DNA of 64,000 bases from assembly GCF_027922365.1 (NCBI RefSeq), contig NZ_BSFN01000004.1:186001-250000 (forward strand), given 5' to 3'. The notes under the pieces are model-generated. The model was given only the letters and a program-made list of their open reading frames with translations. It had not been told where the DNA came from and did no database searches. A program made the translations under genes and the position numbers. Below are positions 26,001 through 33,558 of the stretch, piece by piece (position 1 is the stretch's first letter; each line of letters starts with the position of its first letter). The stretch comes from Pseudomonas turukhanskensis. Lineage in GTDB: Bacteria > Pseudomonadota > Gammaproteobacteria > Pseudomonadales > Pseudomonadaceae.

Positions 26001-26491
26001 GCATTCTCAATGGCAATGGTCGCCAGACGCGCCAGGCTTTCCAGGCGTTTGATCGTATCGGGGGCGTGGTCGCGCACCTCGGACCAATAAGCGCCGAGCG
26101 CCGCGACCGGCACAGGTTTACCAATGGGCACCATCACCAGGCTGCGGACGAACGTAGGCGCGTAGGCCTTCTGAGGAATGCGCGGATCCAGCCGGACATC
26201 AGCGATGGCGACCGTCTCACCGTGACTCATGACCCATCCGGAAATGCAGTGGTCGGCGGGAAAGCTCTGGCCTTGCCAGAGGGCAGAGACAGCATCTTCC
26301 GCTACATACGAACAGTACTCGCCATTTGCAATGACGACTGCAATGCCCTGCGCGCCGACCGTGGCACGCGCGGTGTCGCGCAGCACTGCAACGACCTCGT
26401 CCACCGACCCTGCCATGACCAGTCGCTCACTGGCATTGAGCATATGGGACAAGCGCTCGTCGCTGTCTGTATTTACCGGAACACTAGGCAA
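23024..26491 (-). CDS. Hybrid sensor histidine kinase, GAF-GAF-PAS-GAF-PAS-HisKA-HATPase-REC
   Basis: An 1155-residue cytoplasmic hybrid kinase with no membrane helix. The order is GAF (about 20-170), GAF (185-335), PAS (345-465), GAF (480-630), PAS_3 (640-755), HisKA with GGVAHDFNNLL (H804), and HATPase with NLCVNARDAM and the G boxes VADTGIGMD and GKGTGLGLSM. A receiver domain with D1092 in LVTDHLMPG closes the protein. The start is TTG at 26491 with AGGAG seven bases before. No partner response regulator is adjacent, so the output is unknown; stimuli are probably soluble or light/redox ligands bound by GAF or PAS. Confidence 0.92.
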   Translation of the reverse strand: MPSVPVNTDSDERLSHMLNASERLVMAGSVDEVVAVLRDTARATVGAQGIAVVIANGEYCSYVAEDAVSALWQGQSFPADHCISGWVMSHGETVAIADVRLDPRIPQKAYAPTFVRSLVMVPIGKPVPVAALGAYWSEVRDHAPDTIKRLESLARLATIAIENARLTQARNRAAALSAAQNRILELAVEETPLHVALEAIVREVDALSTSRLLGSILLLDEDNRLRQCAGPGLPSGFTQALEGIAFSLRTDAELEAASDIANNPGWAEFSAKAASHGLHVCWCTTIRSAQGAVLGMFVLYHQEPRTPLSADLEIVDFVVRTIGLLVHRSQAQAAIRVSEARYRQIVEGAEDFAIITFDAQGLVTSWNAGAQRIVGYRAEDVMGREGDLFYTAADRAERVFYGELEHARDQGRAVNERWHVRNNGTRFWGSGLMMPLAMDHGGFVKFFRDRTAEHEAEAALQESAARLRFFDELDSQLFNIHSAEDAMLAATGLLGRRLKVSRCAYADVDIDHDRFWIRSDYTAPGIPSSVGAYSLDLFGPRAAADMRSGRTLVVRDVIAELVDGEGRETFRTIGIDAIICCPLVKDGRLTAMMAVHHNRPRDWSNAEISLVKEVVERCWAHVERVGAEMRLRESEERLRIAVDHAEVGFWDVDNVQNTLIWPPRTKALFGISAHVPVTMTDFYDGLHPEDREATAEAFAAASDPERRALYDVDYRTIGKEDGVIRWVAAKGRGVFDAAGRCLRVTGTAVDISARKAAEEELRELNANLEGRVAKAIAEREEVQAALRQSQKMEAMGQLTGGVAHDFNNLLTPIVGTLDMLQRRGVGGEREQRLISGAMQSADRAKTLVQRLLAFARRQPLQAVAVDVVKLVRDMGELVASTSGPQIRVVIDAREDLPAAIADSNQLEMALLNLCVNARDAMLEGGTMRISASAETVSAGHRSRLPAGDYLCLSVADTGIGMDAATLARAIEPFFSTKGVGKGTGLGLSMAHGLASQLNGALTLQSSPGLGTNVELWLPRSMTVLEAEIRPAVAPEPRPARGVVLLVDDEELVRASTSDMLAELGYRVIEAASGEEALRLLNAGQPFDLLVTDHLMPGINGTDLARAVRTSRPGTAILLVSGYAELAGLDPDLPRLAKPFRRNELALSLAELGGGM

Positions 26492-26774
26492 ACCGATCTC
26501 CTGACAACAGCCACAGATGTCTTCTTTGCATCCTGGCTCAAAATGAACGTAGCGAGAGAGGCATCTCCCTCTTGCTCAGCATGGTCCAATTTCAGCGTCT
26601 CAGAAATGCGGTCATCGAGCACCTGTTACGTTCTGGCGCCGAATTCCACGACACGAATAGCATCGTTCAATGTTAAGGCGCTTTTGCGGCTCGTGCGTTC
26701 TGGGGGGCGGCGTCGAAGAGAACGCGATCAAAGCCTGTGTCTATCGCGTGGCTTCTCACTGCCTCTACCAAGGC

Positions 26775-28046
26775 TCAGGCTGAACGTTCGGCCATGTTCA
26801 CCGTTACGCCCAACGAGCGCAGCGCATCCCAGTAACCTGGGTAGGTCTTGCCCACGCATTCCGGGTCCAGCAGCCGAATGCCACTGACCTTGAGCCCAGC
26901 CAGGGCGAAGCACATGGCCATGCGATGGTCGCTATGGGTGTCTATCAGTGCGTCGCAGTGCGAGCCTGCCAATGCAGGGTCTGCCGCCACCAGCAGGTCG
27001 TCACCTTCTACCGTCGCCAAGCCGGGCCGAATGGCGTTGAGGCCGTCGTGCAGCGCCTGTACGCGGTCGCATTCCTTTACCCGCAGGTTGGCCAACTCGG
27101 TGAAACGTACGGGCGTGTTGTTGAAGGCTGCCAGCACGGCGAGGGTTGGCACCGCGTCTTGCATTTGCGAGCCGTTGATGACCGCCGGCATGGCAGGGTA
27201 GGCGGCGATAACGCGCTGGGCGCTGGCGTCTGGCTGGGTGAAGCAGTCGTCTGGCACGCCAAGGTCGATCGCGCCGCCGGTCAGCGCCTGGGCGGCCCAC
27301 AGATAGGTGGCAGCCGAGGCGTCCGGTTCAATTACGTAGTCGCAGGCGTGATAGCCAGTGGCGGCGATGCGCCAGGTGACGTCGTCGACTACCTCTACGC
27401 TGGCGCCGAAGGCTTGCATGCAAGCCAGGGTCAGGTCGACGTAGCCGCGTGCGCCGATGTCTTTGCCGGTCAGTTTCACGTCGATGGCGGCAGTGCCGCA
27501 GGCGGCCAGCATCAACAGGGCAGACACGTATTGGCTGGACAGCCCACCGTCAATTTCAAACGTTTTTGCCGTAAGGCTACCGTTGCCCTTTACCACCACC
27601 GGCGGGCAACCGGTGGCGCTGGAGACTTCAATGCCGCCGGCGCGCAGGGCATCCAGCAGCGGGCCGATGGGGCGTTTTTGCATATAGGCGTCGCCGTCGA
27701 GTGTGACGTCGCCGTTCACGGTGGCCACGGCGGCAGTGAGAAACCGCATGGCAGTGCCTGCATTGCCCAGAAACAGCGGCCCCTCAGGCGCTTGCAGGTA
27801 ACCGCCGCTGGTGACCACGAAGGTGGTGTCATCCGGTTCGTCCACGGTCACGCCCATTTGCCGCAGTGCGTTGGACATATGGCGGGTGTCATCGCTTTTC
27901 AGGGCACCGGTCAAGCGGCTGGTGCCGTTGGCCAGCGCGGCCAGCAGCAGCGCGCGGTTGGTGATGGACTTGGAGCCCGGCGGCGCCACCTTGCCCTGCA
28001 GGGCAAAGCCAGGTGGAACAACGGTAGCGGTGTGCGGCGCGCCCAT
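26775..28046 (-). CDS. aroA: Stand-alone EPSP synthase (AroA)
   Basis: 3-Phosphoshikimate 1-carboxyvinyltransferase of the shikimate pathway, 423 residues. It has the class I-like active-site segments GSKSITNRALLLAAL (catalytic Lys), SDDTRHM, LFLGNAGTAMRFL, MQKRPIG, GGLSSQY, VKECDR and HSDHRMAMCFAL. The position of E. coli Pro101 is Phe here (AMRFL instead of AMRPL). In Pseudomonas the housekeeping AroA is normally fused to TyrA, so this is probably a second, separate copy. The ATG at 28046 has GGAG; the 44-codon upstream extension has no homology. Confidence 0.92.
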   Translation of the reverse strand: MGAPHTATVVPPGFALQGKVAPPGSKSITNRALLLAALANGTSRLTGALKSDDTRHMSNALRQMGVTVDEPDDTTFVVTSGGYLQAPEGPLFLGNAGTAMRFLTAAVATVNGDVTLDGDAYMQKRPIGPLLDALRAGGIEVSSATGCPPVVVKGNGSLTAKTFEIDGGLSSQYVSALLMLAACGTAAIDVKLTGKDIGARGYVDLTLACMQAFGASVEVVDDVTWRIAATGYHACDYVIEPDASAATYLWAAQALTGGAIDLGVPDDCFTQPDASAQRVIAAYPAMPAVINGSQMQDAVPTLAVLAAFNNTPVRFTELANLRVKECDRVQALHDGLNAIRPGLATVEGDDLLVAADPALAGSHCDALIDTHSDHRMAMCFALAGLKVSGIRLLDPECVGKTYPGYWDALRSLGVTVNMAERSA

Positions 28047-28340
28047 GACAACAGTTCTCCGAATAAGAAATGGCGCCCGGCGGCGCGCAAAGGGGGCCAA
28101 TGGTGCCATTGATGAAATGGCGGATGAAGCCCTGGGCTGAAAATCAGATACCTGACGGCTGAAATCGCTACTAGGCAACCATGCGAATCTATACAGAAGT
28201 GGCTTCAGTCGCGCCGTGATTGAGCCTTACACCCGGCTAAATCGCTGGGCATCGTTCGCCGATGCAAGCGTGTAAAGTCGGGCGCATTGCCCAACGTTCA
28301 AGGGCGTGGATAGTTAACGTTTCAGCCATCAGGAAACCCC

Positions 28341-29222
28341 ATGCGCACAGGTACCGCCCGCTGCAAAGAAGTCGATCTGGTTTATGAGGATTGGGGCGAT
28401 ATCAGCGCGCCGCCGCTGCTGTTGATCATGGGGCTGGGGGCGCAGATGGTGCTGTGGCCCGACGACTTCTGCGCAAGCCTGGTGGGGCGCGGTTTTCGCG
28501 TGATTCGCTTCGATAACCGCGACGCCGGTATGTCGGGCCGCATCAACAAACCCTTCAATACGCCCATGTGGAAGCTTTTGGCCCGCGCCCAACTCGGGCT
28601 GCGCTCGCCTGCGCCGTATACATTGGAGAACATGGCCGATGACGTGGCGCAACTGATGGACCACCTCGAGATCGCCTCTGCCCATGTGGTCGGTGCTTCC
28701 ATGGGGGGCATGATTACCCAGGTATTTGCCGCCACTTACCCCGAGCGGGTGCGAGCGCTGACTATTCTGTTCTCGTCTACCAATCAACCACTGCTGCCGC
28801 CGCCAGCGTTTGGTGTGTTTCGCAAGCTGATTTCGCCGCCGAGAAAAGGCGCCCCGGCTGATGAGATCGTAAAGCGGCAGAAAGCGCTGTTCCTGGCCAT
28901 CGGCAGCGCCGCCCACCCGATGCCCGAGGCGGAACTGGACGCCCTGATTCGCCTGCAAATCGCCCGTGGCGCCGACTTCAAAGCTACCGCCCGGCAATTC
29001 GCCGCCATCCTCGCTACCGGCGACTTGCGCCGCTACAGCCAGCGCATCCAGGCCCCTACCGTGGTGATTCACGGGCTGGCCGACAAGCTGGTACGCCCTG
29101 CAGGCGGCAAGGCGATTGCAAAGGCGATTGCCGGGGCCAGGTTGCAGTTGGTCAAAGGCATGGCCCATGACTTGCCGCGGGCATTGTGGCCGCAAATTAT
29201 TGAGGGGATTGGCGATCGTTAA
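28341..29222 (+). CDS. Alpha/beta-fold hydrolase
   Basis: A 293-residue cytoplasmic alpha/beta hydrolase. Seen are the oxyanion loop LLIMGLGAQ near residue 30, the nucleophile elbow GASMGGM (Ser near 120), an Asp in IHGLADKLV and the C-terminal catalytic His in KGMAHDLP. The RFDNRDAGMSGR segment is typical of the esterase/aclacinomycin-methylesterase-like group. The substrate is unknown. AGGAA sits 8 bases before the ATG. The 294-base gap to divergent aroA shows nothing further that I can name. Confidence 0.86.
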   Translation: MRTGTARCKEVDLVYEDWGDISAPPLLLIMGLGAQMVLWPDDFCASLVGRGFRVIRFDNRDAGMSGRINKPFNTPMWKLLARAQLGLRSPAPYTLENMADDVAQLMDHLEIASAHVVGASMGGMITQVFAATYPERVRALTILFSSTNQPLLPPPAFGVFRKLISPPRKGAPADEIVKRQKALFLAIGSAAHPMPEAELDALIRLQIARGADFKATARQFAAILATGDLRRYSQRIQAPTVVIHGLADKLVRPAGGKAIAKAIAGARLQLVKGMAHDLPRALWPQIIEGIGDR

Positions 29223-29348
29223 ACGTTGGGGGGGTGAGAAAAGCGACGTGGACGCCCATGGGGTGTTCGGCGACGAGCTACGGAGCTTCTGATGGCTCAG
29301 TTCGCCGTACTCAAGAACACCAATGCCACTACCAAGGCGGCCGTGCCC

Positions 29349-30116
29349 TTACAGACTGAAATACCGCCCAATCAAGGCCACGCCACTGGCCAGCACCAGC
29401 CAGGTCACCAACCGGATAAAGGCCTCGCGCGACAACCGCCGCGTGAGCTGCCGCCCGGCCCATAACCCGGCGAACATCACCGGCAGCAGACACGCGGCCA
29501 GCAGCAACAGCGCCGTGTCGGCATACACCCCGGCTAGTAAAAACAGCCCCAGCCTAACTACCGTGCTGCAACTGATCAGTGCGCTCTGGGTAGCACGTGC
29601 CTGCTCGGTGGCGCTGAGGCGCGCATTCAAATACAGCGCATACAGGAAACCGCCGCTGCCAAACAGTGCGCCAAATAGACCACCCACCGTGCCCGCCGGC
29701 AGCGCCCACCAGGCGTTCAGCTGGGTAGGGCGTGTTTTTACCGCCAAGCTGTAAGCTGCATAACCGCTTACAAACAGGCCCATCAGCAACAGCAATACAT
29801 CGGCTTTGAGCTGCAGCAAAAACACCACGCCCAAGGTGCACCCCACCGCCATAAAGGGCAGCAACCTGAGCAGCTCATCCCGTGCCACCGCCTTGCGCGC
29901 CGGCAGCCAATTGCCGAAGGCGGCGACAAAGTCGAGCAGTACCAGCAAGGGGATGATCCGCGACAGCGGCATAAAGTGAATCAGCACCGGCCCGGCCACC
30001 AATGCCGTGCCAAAACCAGCAATGCCAAACACCACATAGGCGGCCGTGATGCCGAGCACGATTACCAGCCAATCCACGGCAGAGAAGGGCAGCAGCGTAA
30101 GAACAGGATCCAGCAT
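29349..30116 (-). CDS. TSUP-family (TauE/SafE) sulfite exporter-like permease
   Basis: A 255-residue inner-membrane protein with about eight hydrophobic helices arranged in two halves. Its AGFGTALVAGPVLIHFMPLSRIIPLLVLLDFVAAFGNWL and AGTVGGLFGALFGSGGF segments are the two glycine-rich repeats of the TauE/SafE family, which export sulfite or organosulfonates. No neighbouring sulfur gene indicates the substrate. Confidence 0.86.
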   Translation of the reverse strand: MLDPVLTLLPFSAVDWLVIVLGITAAYVVFGIAGFGTALVAGPVLIHFMPLSRIIPLLVLLDFVAAFGNWLPARKAVARDELLRLLPFMAVGCTLGVVFLLQLKADVLLLLMGLFVSGYAAYSLAVKTRPTQLNAWWALPAGTVGGLFGALFGSGGFLYALYLNARLSATEQARATQSALISCSTVVRLGLFLLAGVYADTALLLLAACLLPVMFAGLWAGRQLTRRLSREAFIRLVTWLVLASGVALIGRYFSL

Positions 30117-30204
30117 TAATAACCCTTAGCGAATGGACGCAGGTCGGGTAAGCCGAAGAGGAATTGGGACGACTTGTTGAAGCGACGATGTCGATTTGAA
30201 GCGG

Positions 30205-30531
30205 TTACTGCACTGCGCGAGCGAGGCCGAAGGCGATCGTGGCGAATAGCGCCGACATGCTGGTGGCGACGGCAATGAACTTCCAGGTCTGCTCGTTAAG
30301 CGCTTTGTGCAGGTAGGAACCCATTTCATGCAAGTCAGCCTTGCTGACGGTCTGATCAAGCCGCACTTCGATACGCCCCAGGCTTACCTGAAGGTCCAGA
30401 GAGACTGCGTTGAGTTTCTCTTCAAGTTTGTCCACTCGCTTTTCCAATCGACTGCCTTCCGGTGGTTGACGACCGCCAGTATGGTTGCCGCCAATTCCTC
30501 TGTCACGTCCATGTAGAGCTTCGTTTCTCAT
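30205..30531 (-). CDS. Hypothetical protein with coiled coil and C-terminal membrane anchor
   Basis: A 108-residue tail-anchored type protein. It has a charged N-terminus, a heptad-like coiled coil (RLEKRVDKLEEKLNAVSLDLQVSLGRIEVRLDQTVSKADLHEMGSYL), then a C-terminal hydrophobic helix (FIAVATSMSALFATIAFGLARAVQ). Similar small proteins with this layout are common in Pseudomonas, but I know of no function. The Shine-Dalgarno sequence is weak (GGGA). Confidence 0.65.
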   Translation of the reverse strand: MRNEALHGRDRGIGGNHTGGRQPPEGSRLEKRVDKLEEKLNAVSLDLQVSLGRIEVRLDQTVSKADLHEMGSYLHKALNEQTWKFIAVATSMSALFATIAFGLARAVQ

Positions 30532-30792
30532 GTTTTTTATTTCCCGCAGAACTAACTTCGCGCCAACGTTGCCCCATCCTACTCACCTTCACACTAGACG
30601 CTATCGCCCACGTCCAATTGTTCGCCTTGCCTTTTCAGCCAAGCCATAAAGGCGTTTCCCTGCTTCAGCCGTCTAAAACGTGCTGACAACAAGCGCTGCT
30701 TCACCACCCGTCGCCGCCCTCAATAAATTCTCTAAACCTTGCACACCCATATCCTTTCTACACCTCATCTCTCGACCAACAGGATGAGCCCT

Positions 30793-31725
30793 ATGATAGC
30801 CATACGAATTGCTCGCTTCGGTAACTCGGACGTGATGTCGGTAGCCGAGGTGGATGTGCCCCAAGCCCAGGCCGGCGAGGTGCTGGTGCGGGTGATGGTG
30901 GCAGGCACTAACCCGGTGGATTTCAAGATTCGCGAAGGCGAGTTTCCGGACATCACCGAGAAGAATTTGCCGCTGACGCTGGGCCGCGAGGTAACCGGTG
31001 TGGTCGAGCAGGTTGGCAGCGGTGTCAGCGCTCTCAAGGTAGGCGACCGGGTGTTTGGCATGATTGGCGCCGATGGCGGCTTTGCTGAATTTGCGCGGGT
31101 AGCGGCGAACAATCTGGCGAAGATTCCACCGTCCCTGAGCTTCGAGAAGGCCGCCGGCTTGCCATTGGCCGGGCATACGGCCTGGCAGGCGCTGGTTACC
31201 CACGGCAGCCTGGAAGCAGGGCAGAAGGTATTGATTCATGGCGGCACAGGCGGGGTGGGGCACCTGGCGGTGCAGTTTGCCAAGGTCAAAGGCGCCCAGG
31301 TGTACGCGACGGCCTCTACCGACAGCCTGACCTTTCTCAAGTCATTGGGGGTGGACCGCGCCATCGATTACAAGAAGGAACGGTTCGAGGACATCTGCAA
31401 GGACTTCGATCTGGTCATCGACCTGATTGGCGGTGAAACCCAGGCGCGCTCGTGGCAGGTATTGGGTGAAGGCGGCAGGCTGGTGTCGACCCTGGAGATG
31501 CCCGATGCCCATCACCCTGATGCTGTCGGCAAAACCGGCACATTTTTCTTGGCCGACCCCAATGGCTTGGAGCTCACGCAGATTGCCGGGTTGGTGGAAA
31601 CGGATGAGGTTTCACTGGTGATTGCCAAGGTGTTCGAGTTGCCCGAGGCCGCGCAAGCGCTGGATTACCTGGCCAATGGGCATGTGCACGGCAAGGTGGT
31701 GTTACACGTTCAGGATGAGCGTTAA
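30793..31725 (+). CDS. Zinc-free MDR-type NADP-dependent oxidoreductase (quinone oxidoreductase-like)
   Basis: A 310-residue medium-chain dehydrogenase/reductase. The GroES-like N-domain contains GTNPVDFKIREGEFP and LGREVTGVVEQVGSGV. The Rossmann domain has the nucleotide loop LIHGGTGGVGHLAVQFAK near residue 145, then YATASTDSLTFLKSLGVDRAIDY. Structural-zinc Cys residues are absent, as in quinone oxidoreductases. AGGA eight bases before the ATG at 30793 favours it over the ATG at 30784. Its stop overlaps that of the convergent DUF2986 gene. Confidence 0.9.
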   Translation: MIAIRIARFGNSDVMSVAEVDVPQAQAGEVLVRVMVAGTNPVDFKIREGEFPDITEKNLPLTLGREVTGVVEQVGSGVSALKVGDRVFGMIGADGGFAEFARVAANNLAKIPPSLSFEKAAGLPLAGHTAWQALVTHGSLEAGQKVLIHGGTGGVGHLAVQFAKVKGAQVYATASTDSLTFLKSLGVDRAIDYKKERFEDICKDFDLVIDLIGGETQARSWQVLGEGGRLVSTLEMPDAHHPDAVGKTGTFFLADPNGLELTQIAGLVETDEVSLVIAKVFELPEAAQALDYLANGHVHGKVVLHVQDER

Positions 31726-31916
31726 GGCTCGTTAGCGAGGTGAGGGGCTGCTGTGGAATCAGCCCCCGAACTAGCGGCGGCTTGCGCAGCCTCCTGTTCC
31801 AGCTTCAGGCGATCAGCCTTGCAGATGTACTTGGGCTTGCTCTTGGGCGCCAGTTTGGCGCTGGCCTTTTTGGCGTGGGCCTTGAGCAGCTGATTGATTT
31901 TCTTGCGACGGTTCAT
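31722..31916 (-). CDS. DUF2986 small basic protein
   Basis: A 64-residue, strongly basic protein starting MNRRKKINQLLKAHAKK, then LAPKSKPKYICKADRLKLEQEA. This is the DUF2986 pattern of small gammaproteobacterial proteins of unknown function; it may bind nucleic acid, but that is inference from charge. The longer upstream frame (to 31991) lies in the LysE gene and is not supported. Confidence 0.8.
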   Translation of the reverse strand: MNRRKKINQLLKAHAKKASAKLAPKSKPKYICKADRLKLEQEAAQAAASSGADSTAAPHLANEP

Positions 31917-31950
31917 GGCGGTGTGCTCGGTAAAAAGGGCCGTGTGAAGC

Positions 31951-32571
31951 TCAACGTCTACTGAACGCCAGCCGGGCGGCGAATAGTACAAAAACCAGGC
32001 CCGTGGTGCGATCCATCCAGGTGATCACCCGCTTGCGCCGTAGTACGCCAGCCAGTGGCCGGGTGGCGGCAATCAGCGCCAGCGCCCAGAGCAGACTGAT
32101 GGCCACATGAATGCTTACCAGGCCAAACGTCCAGGCAATTGGTGAGTGGCCCTGGGGGATGAATTGCGGCAGAAACGACACGTAGAACACCCCCACTTTC
32201 GGGTTGAGTACATTGCCGAGCATGCCTTTCAGAAACCAGTTCGAGCTCGGCGTGGCCTGGGCCTCAACCGGCGCCAACGAACGCCGTGGGCGCAGCAGCA
32301 TATTTAGCCCCAGCCAAGCCAGATAGGCCGCGCCGCAGTATTTGAGCAGGTTGAACGCCAGCTCCGACATGGCAATCAACGCACCCAGGCCGAACGCCAC
32401 CGCCGCGCCCCACAGCAGGCAGCCGGCATTGATACCCAACGTGGCGTGCACGGCCTGGCGTTTGCCCTCCACAGTGGCGGTGCGCAGCACCAACGCGGTG
32501 TCGAGGCCCGGCGTAAGCGTCAGCAACGTGGCGGCAAAGGTGAAGGCAAGAAGGTTATCGGTAATGGACAT
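31951..32571 (-). CDS. LysE/RhtB-family amino acid exporter
   Basis: A 206-residue inner-membrane exporter with about six helices. Family features are the N-terminal TLTPGLDTALVLRTATVEGKRQAVHATLGINAGCLLWG and the KGMLGNVLNPKVGVFYVSFLPQFI segment near the middle. Substrates of the family include homoserine, threonine and other amino acids; which one is exported here is unknown. It is divergent from a LysR gene 90 bases away that is the probable regulator. Confidence 0.92.
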   Translation of the reverse strand: MSITDNLLAFTFAATLLTLTPGLDTALVLRTATVEGKRQAVHATLGINAGCLLWGAAVAFGLGALIAMSELAFNLLKYCGAAYLAWLGLNMLLRPRRSLAPVEAQATPSSNWFLKGMLGNVLNPKVGVFYVSFLPQFIPQGHSPIAWTFGLVSIHVAISLLWALALIAATRPLAGVLRRKRVITWMDRTTGLVFVLFAARLAFSRR

Positions 32572-32661
32572 GGCGACATGTGCAATTGAACGTGTTTGCC
32601 GAAGGCCGGCCCGCTGATACCCTGCGTGGCACTGTTTTTTGCCCGCTTGCGAGAAGTGCCT

Positions 32662-33558
32662 GTGCTTAGAAATGTGACGGACCTGGACCTGCGATTGTTG
32701 CGCATTTTCGCGACGGTGGCGAAGTGCGGCGGGTTCACCGCGGCGCAGGCCGAATTGAATATGAGCCAGTCCAATATCAGTACGCATATTTCCGGGCTGG
32801 AAAAACGTTTGGGCTATCGCCTGTGCGAGCGCGGTAAAGGCGGCTTTCGCTTGACCGAAAAAGGCCAGCGCATTCTCGCTGCCTCAGCGTCGTTGTTTGG
32901 TGCGGTGGATGCCTTTCGCGATGAAGCGCAAGACCTAACCGGGCGCCTGGTGGGCGACCTGTATCTGGGCCTGGCGGATAACGTCACCACCTTGCCGGCG
33001 GCGCGAATCGATGCGGCCATTGCGCGGTTTTATCAGCGCGAGCAGGACGTGCACCTGCATATCTTCGTTAACTCGCCCACCGAGCTGGAGCTGGCGGTAA
33101 TCGATGGGCAACTGGATATGGCCATTTCCTTCTTCAGCCGACCGTTGCCGACCCTGGCCTACCAGCCGCTATACGTTGAAGAAATCGGCGTGTTTTGCGG
33201 GGCCCGCCATCCGCTGTTCGCCAGCGACACGCCGAGCATCGAACAGCTGGAGGCCAGCGACTGGATCAAGCACGGCTTTCTGCCCACCGACCAGGTGCTG
33301 CCGGTAACGCCGAGCCACGCCTCGGCGACCGCTTACCATATGGAGGCGGTGGTGCATGCCATTCTGGCGGGCACGCACCTGGGCTATTTACCCGCCCACT
33401 ACGCCAGCCCGTGGGTAGCCAGCGGTAAGATGCGCGCCTTGCACCCGAGCACCCTGCGCTACGACGTGCAGCACAGCCTGATCACCCATCTGGGCCACCC
33501 GCAAAGTGAGGCGGTGCGCGCCTTTATCGCTGACCTGATTGCCGAACACGCCGCTTAA
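32662..33558 (+). CDS. LysR-family regulator
   Basis: A 298-residue LysR protein with the HTH near residues 10-70 (ATVAKCGGFTAAQAELNMSQSNISTHISGLEKRLGYRLCERGKGGFRLTEKG). The best start is GTG at 32662, five bases after GAGAAG; no ATG fits the family N-terminus. It is divergent from the LysE exporter and convergent with the aldehyde dehydrogenase (3' ends overlap by four bases), so it could regulate either unit. Confidence 0.9.
   Translation: MLRNVTDLDLRLLRIFATVAKCGGFTAAQAELNMSQSNISTHISGLEKRLGYRLCERGKGGFRLTEKGQRILAASASLFGAVDAFRDEAQDLTGRLVGDLYLGLADNVTTLPAARIDAAIARFYQREQDVHLHIFVNSPTELELAVIDGQLDMAISFFSRPLPTLAYQPLYVEEIGVFCGARHPLFASDTPSIEQLEASDWIKHGFLPTDQVLPVTPSHASATAYHMEAVVHAILAGTHLGYLPAHYASPWVASGKMRALHPSTLRYDVQHSLITHLGHPQSEAVRAFIADLIAEHAA

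Noticed and set aside
28047..28178. 44-codon N-terminal extension of AroA
   Set aside because: The ribosome site and the family start agree on 28046; the extension has no homology.
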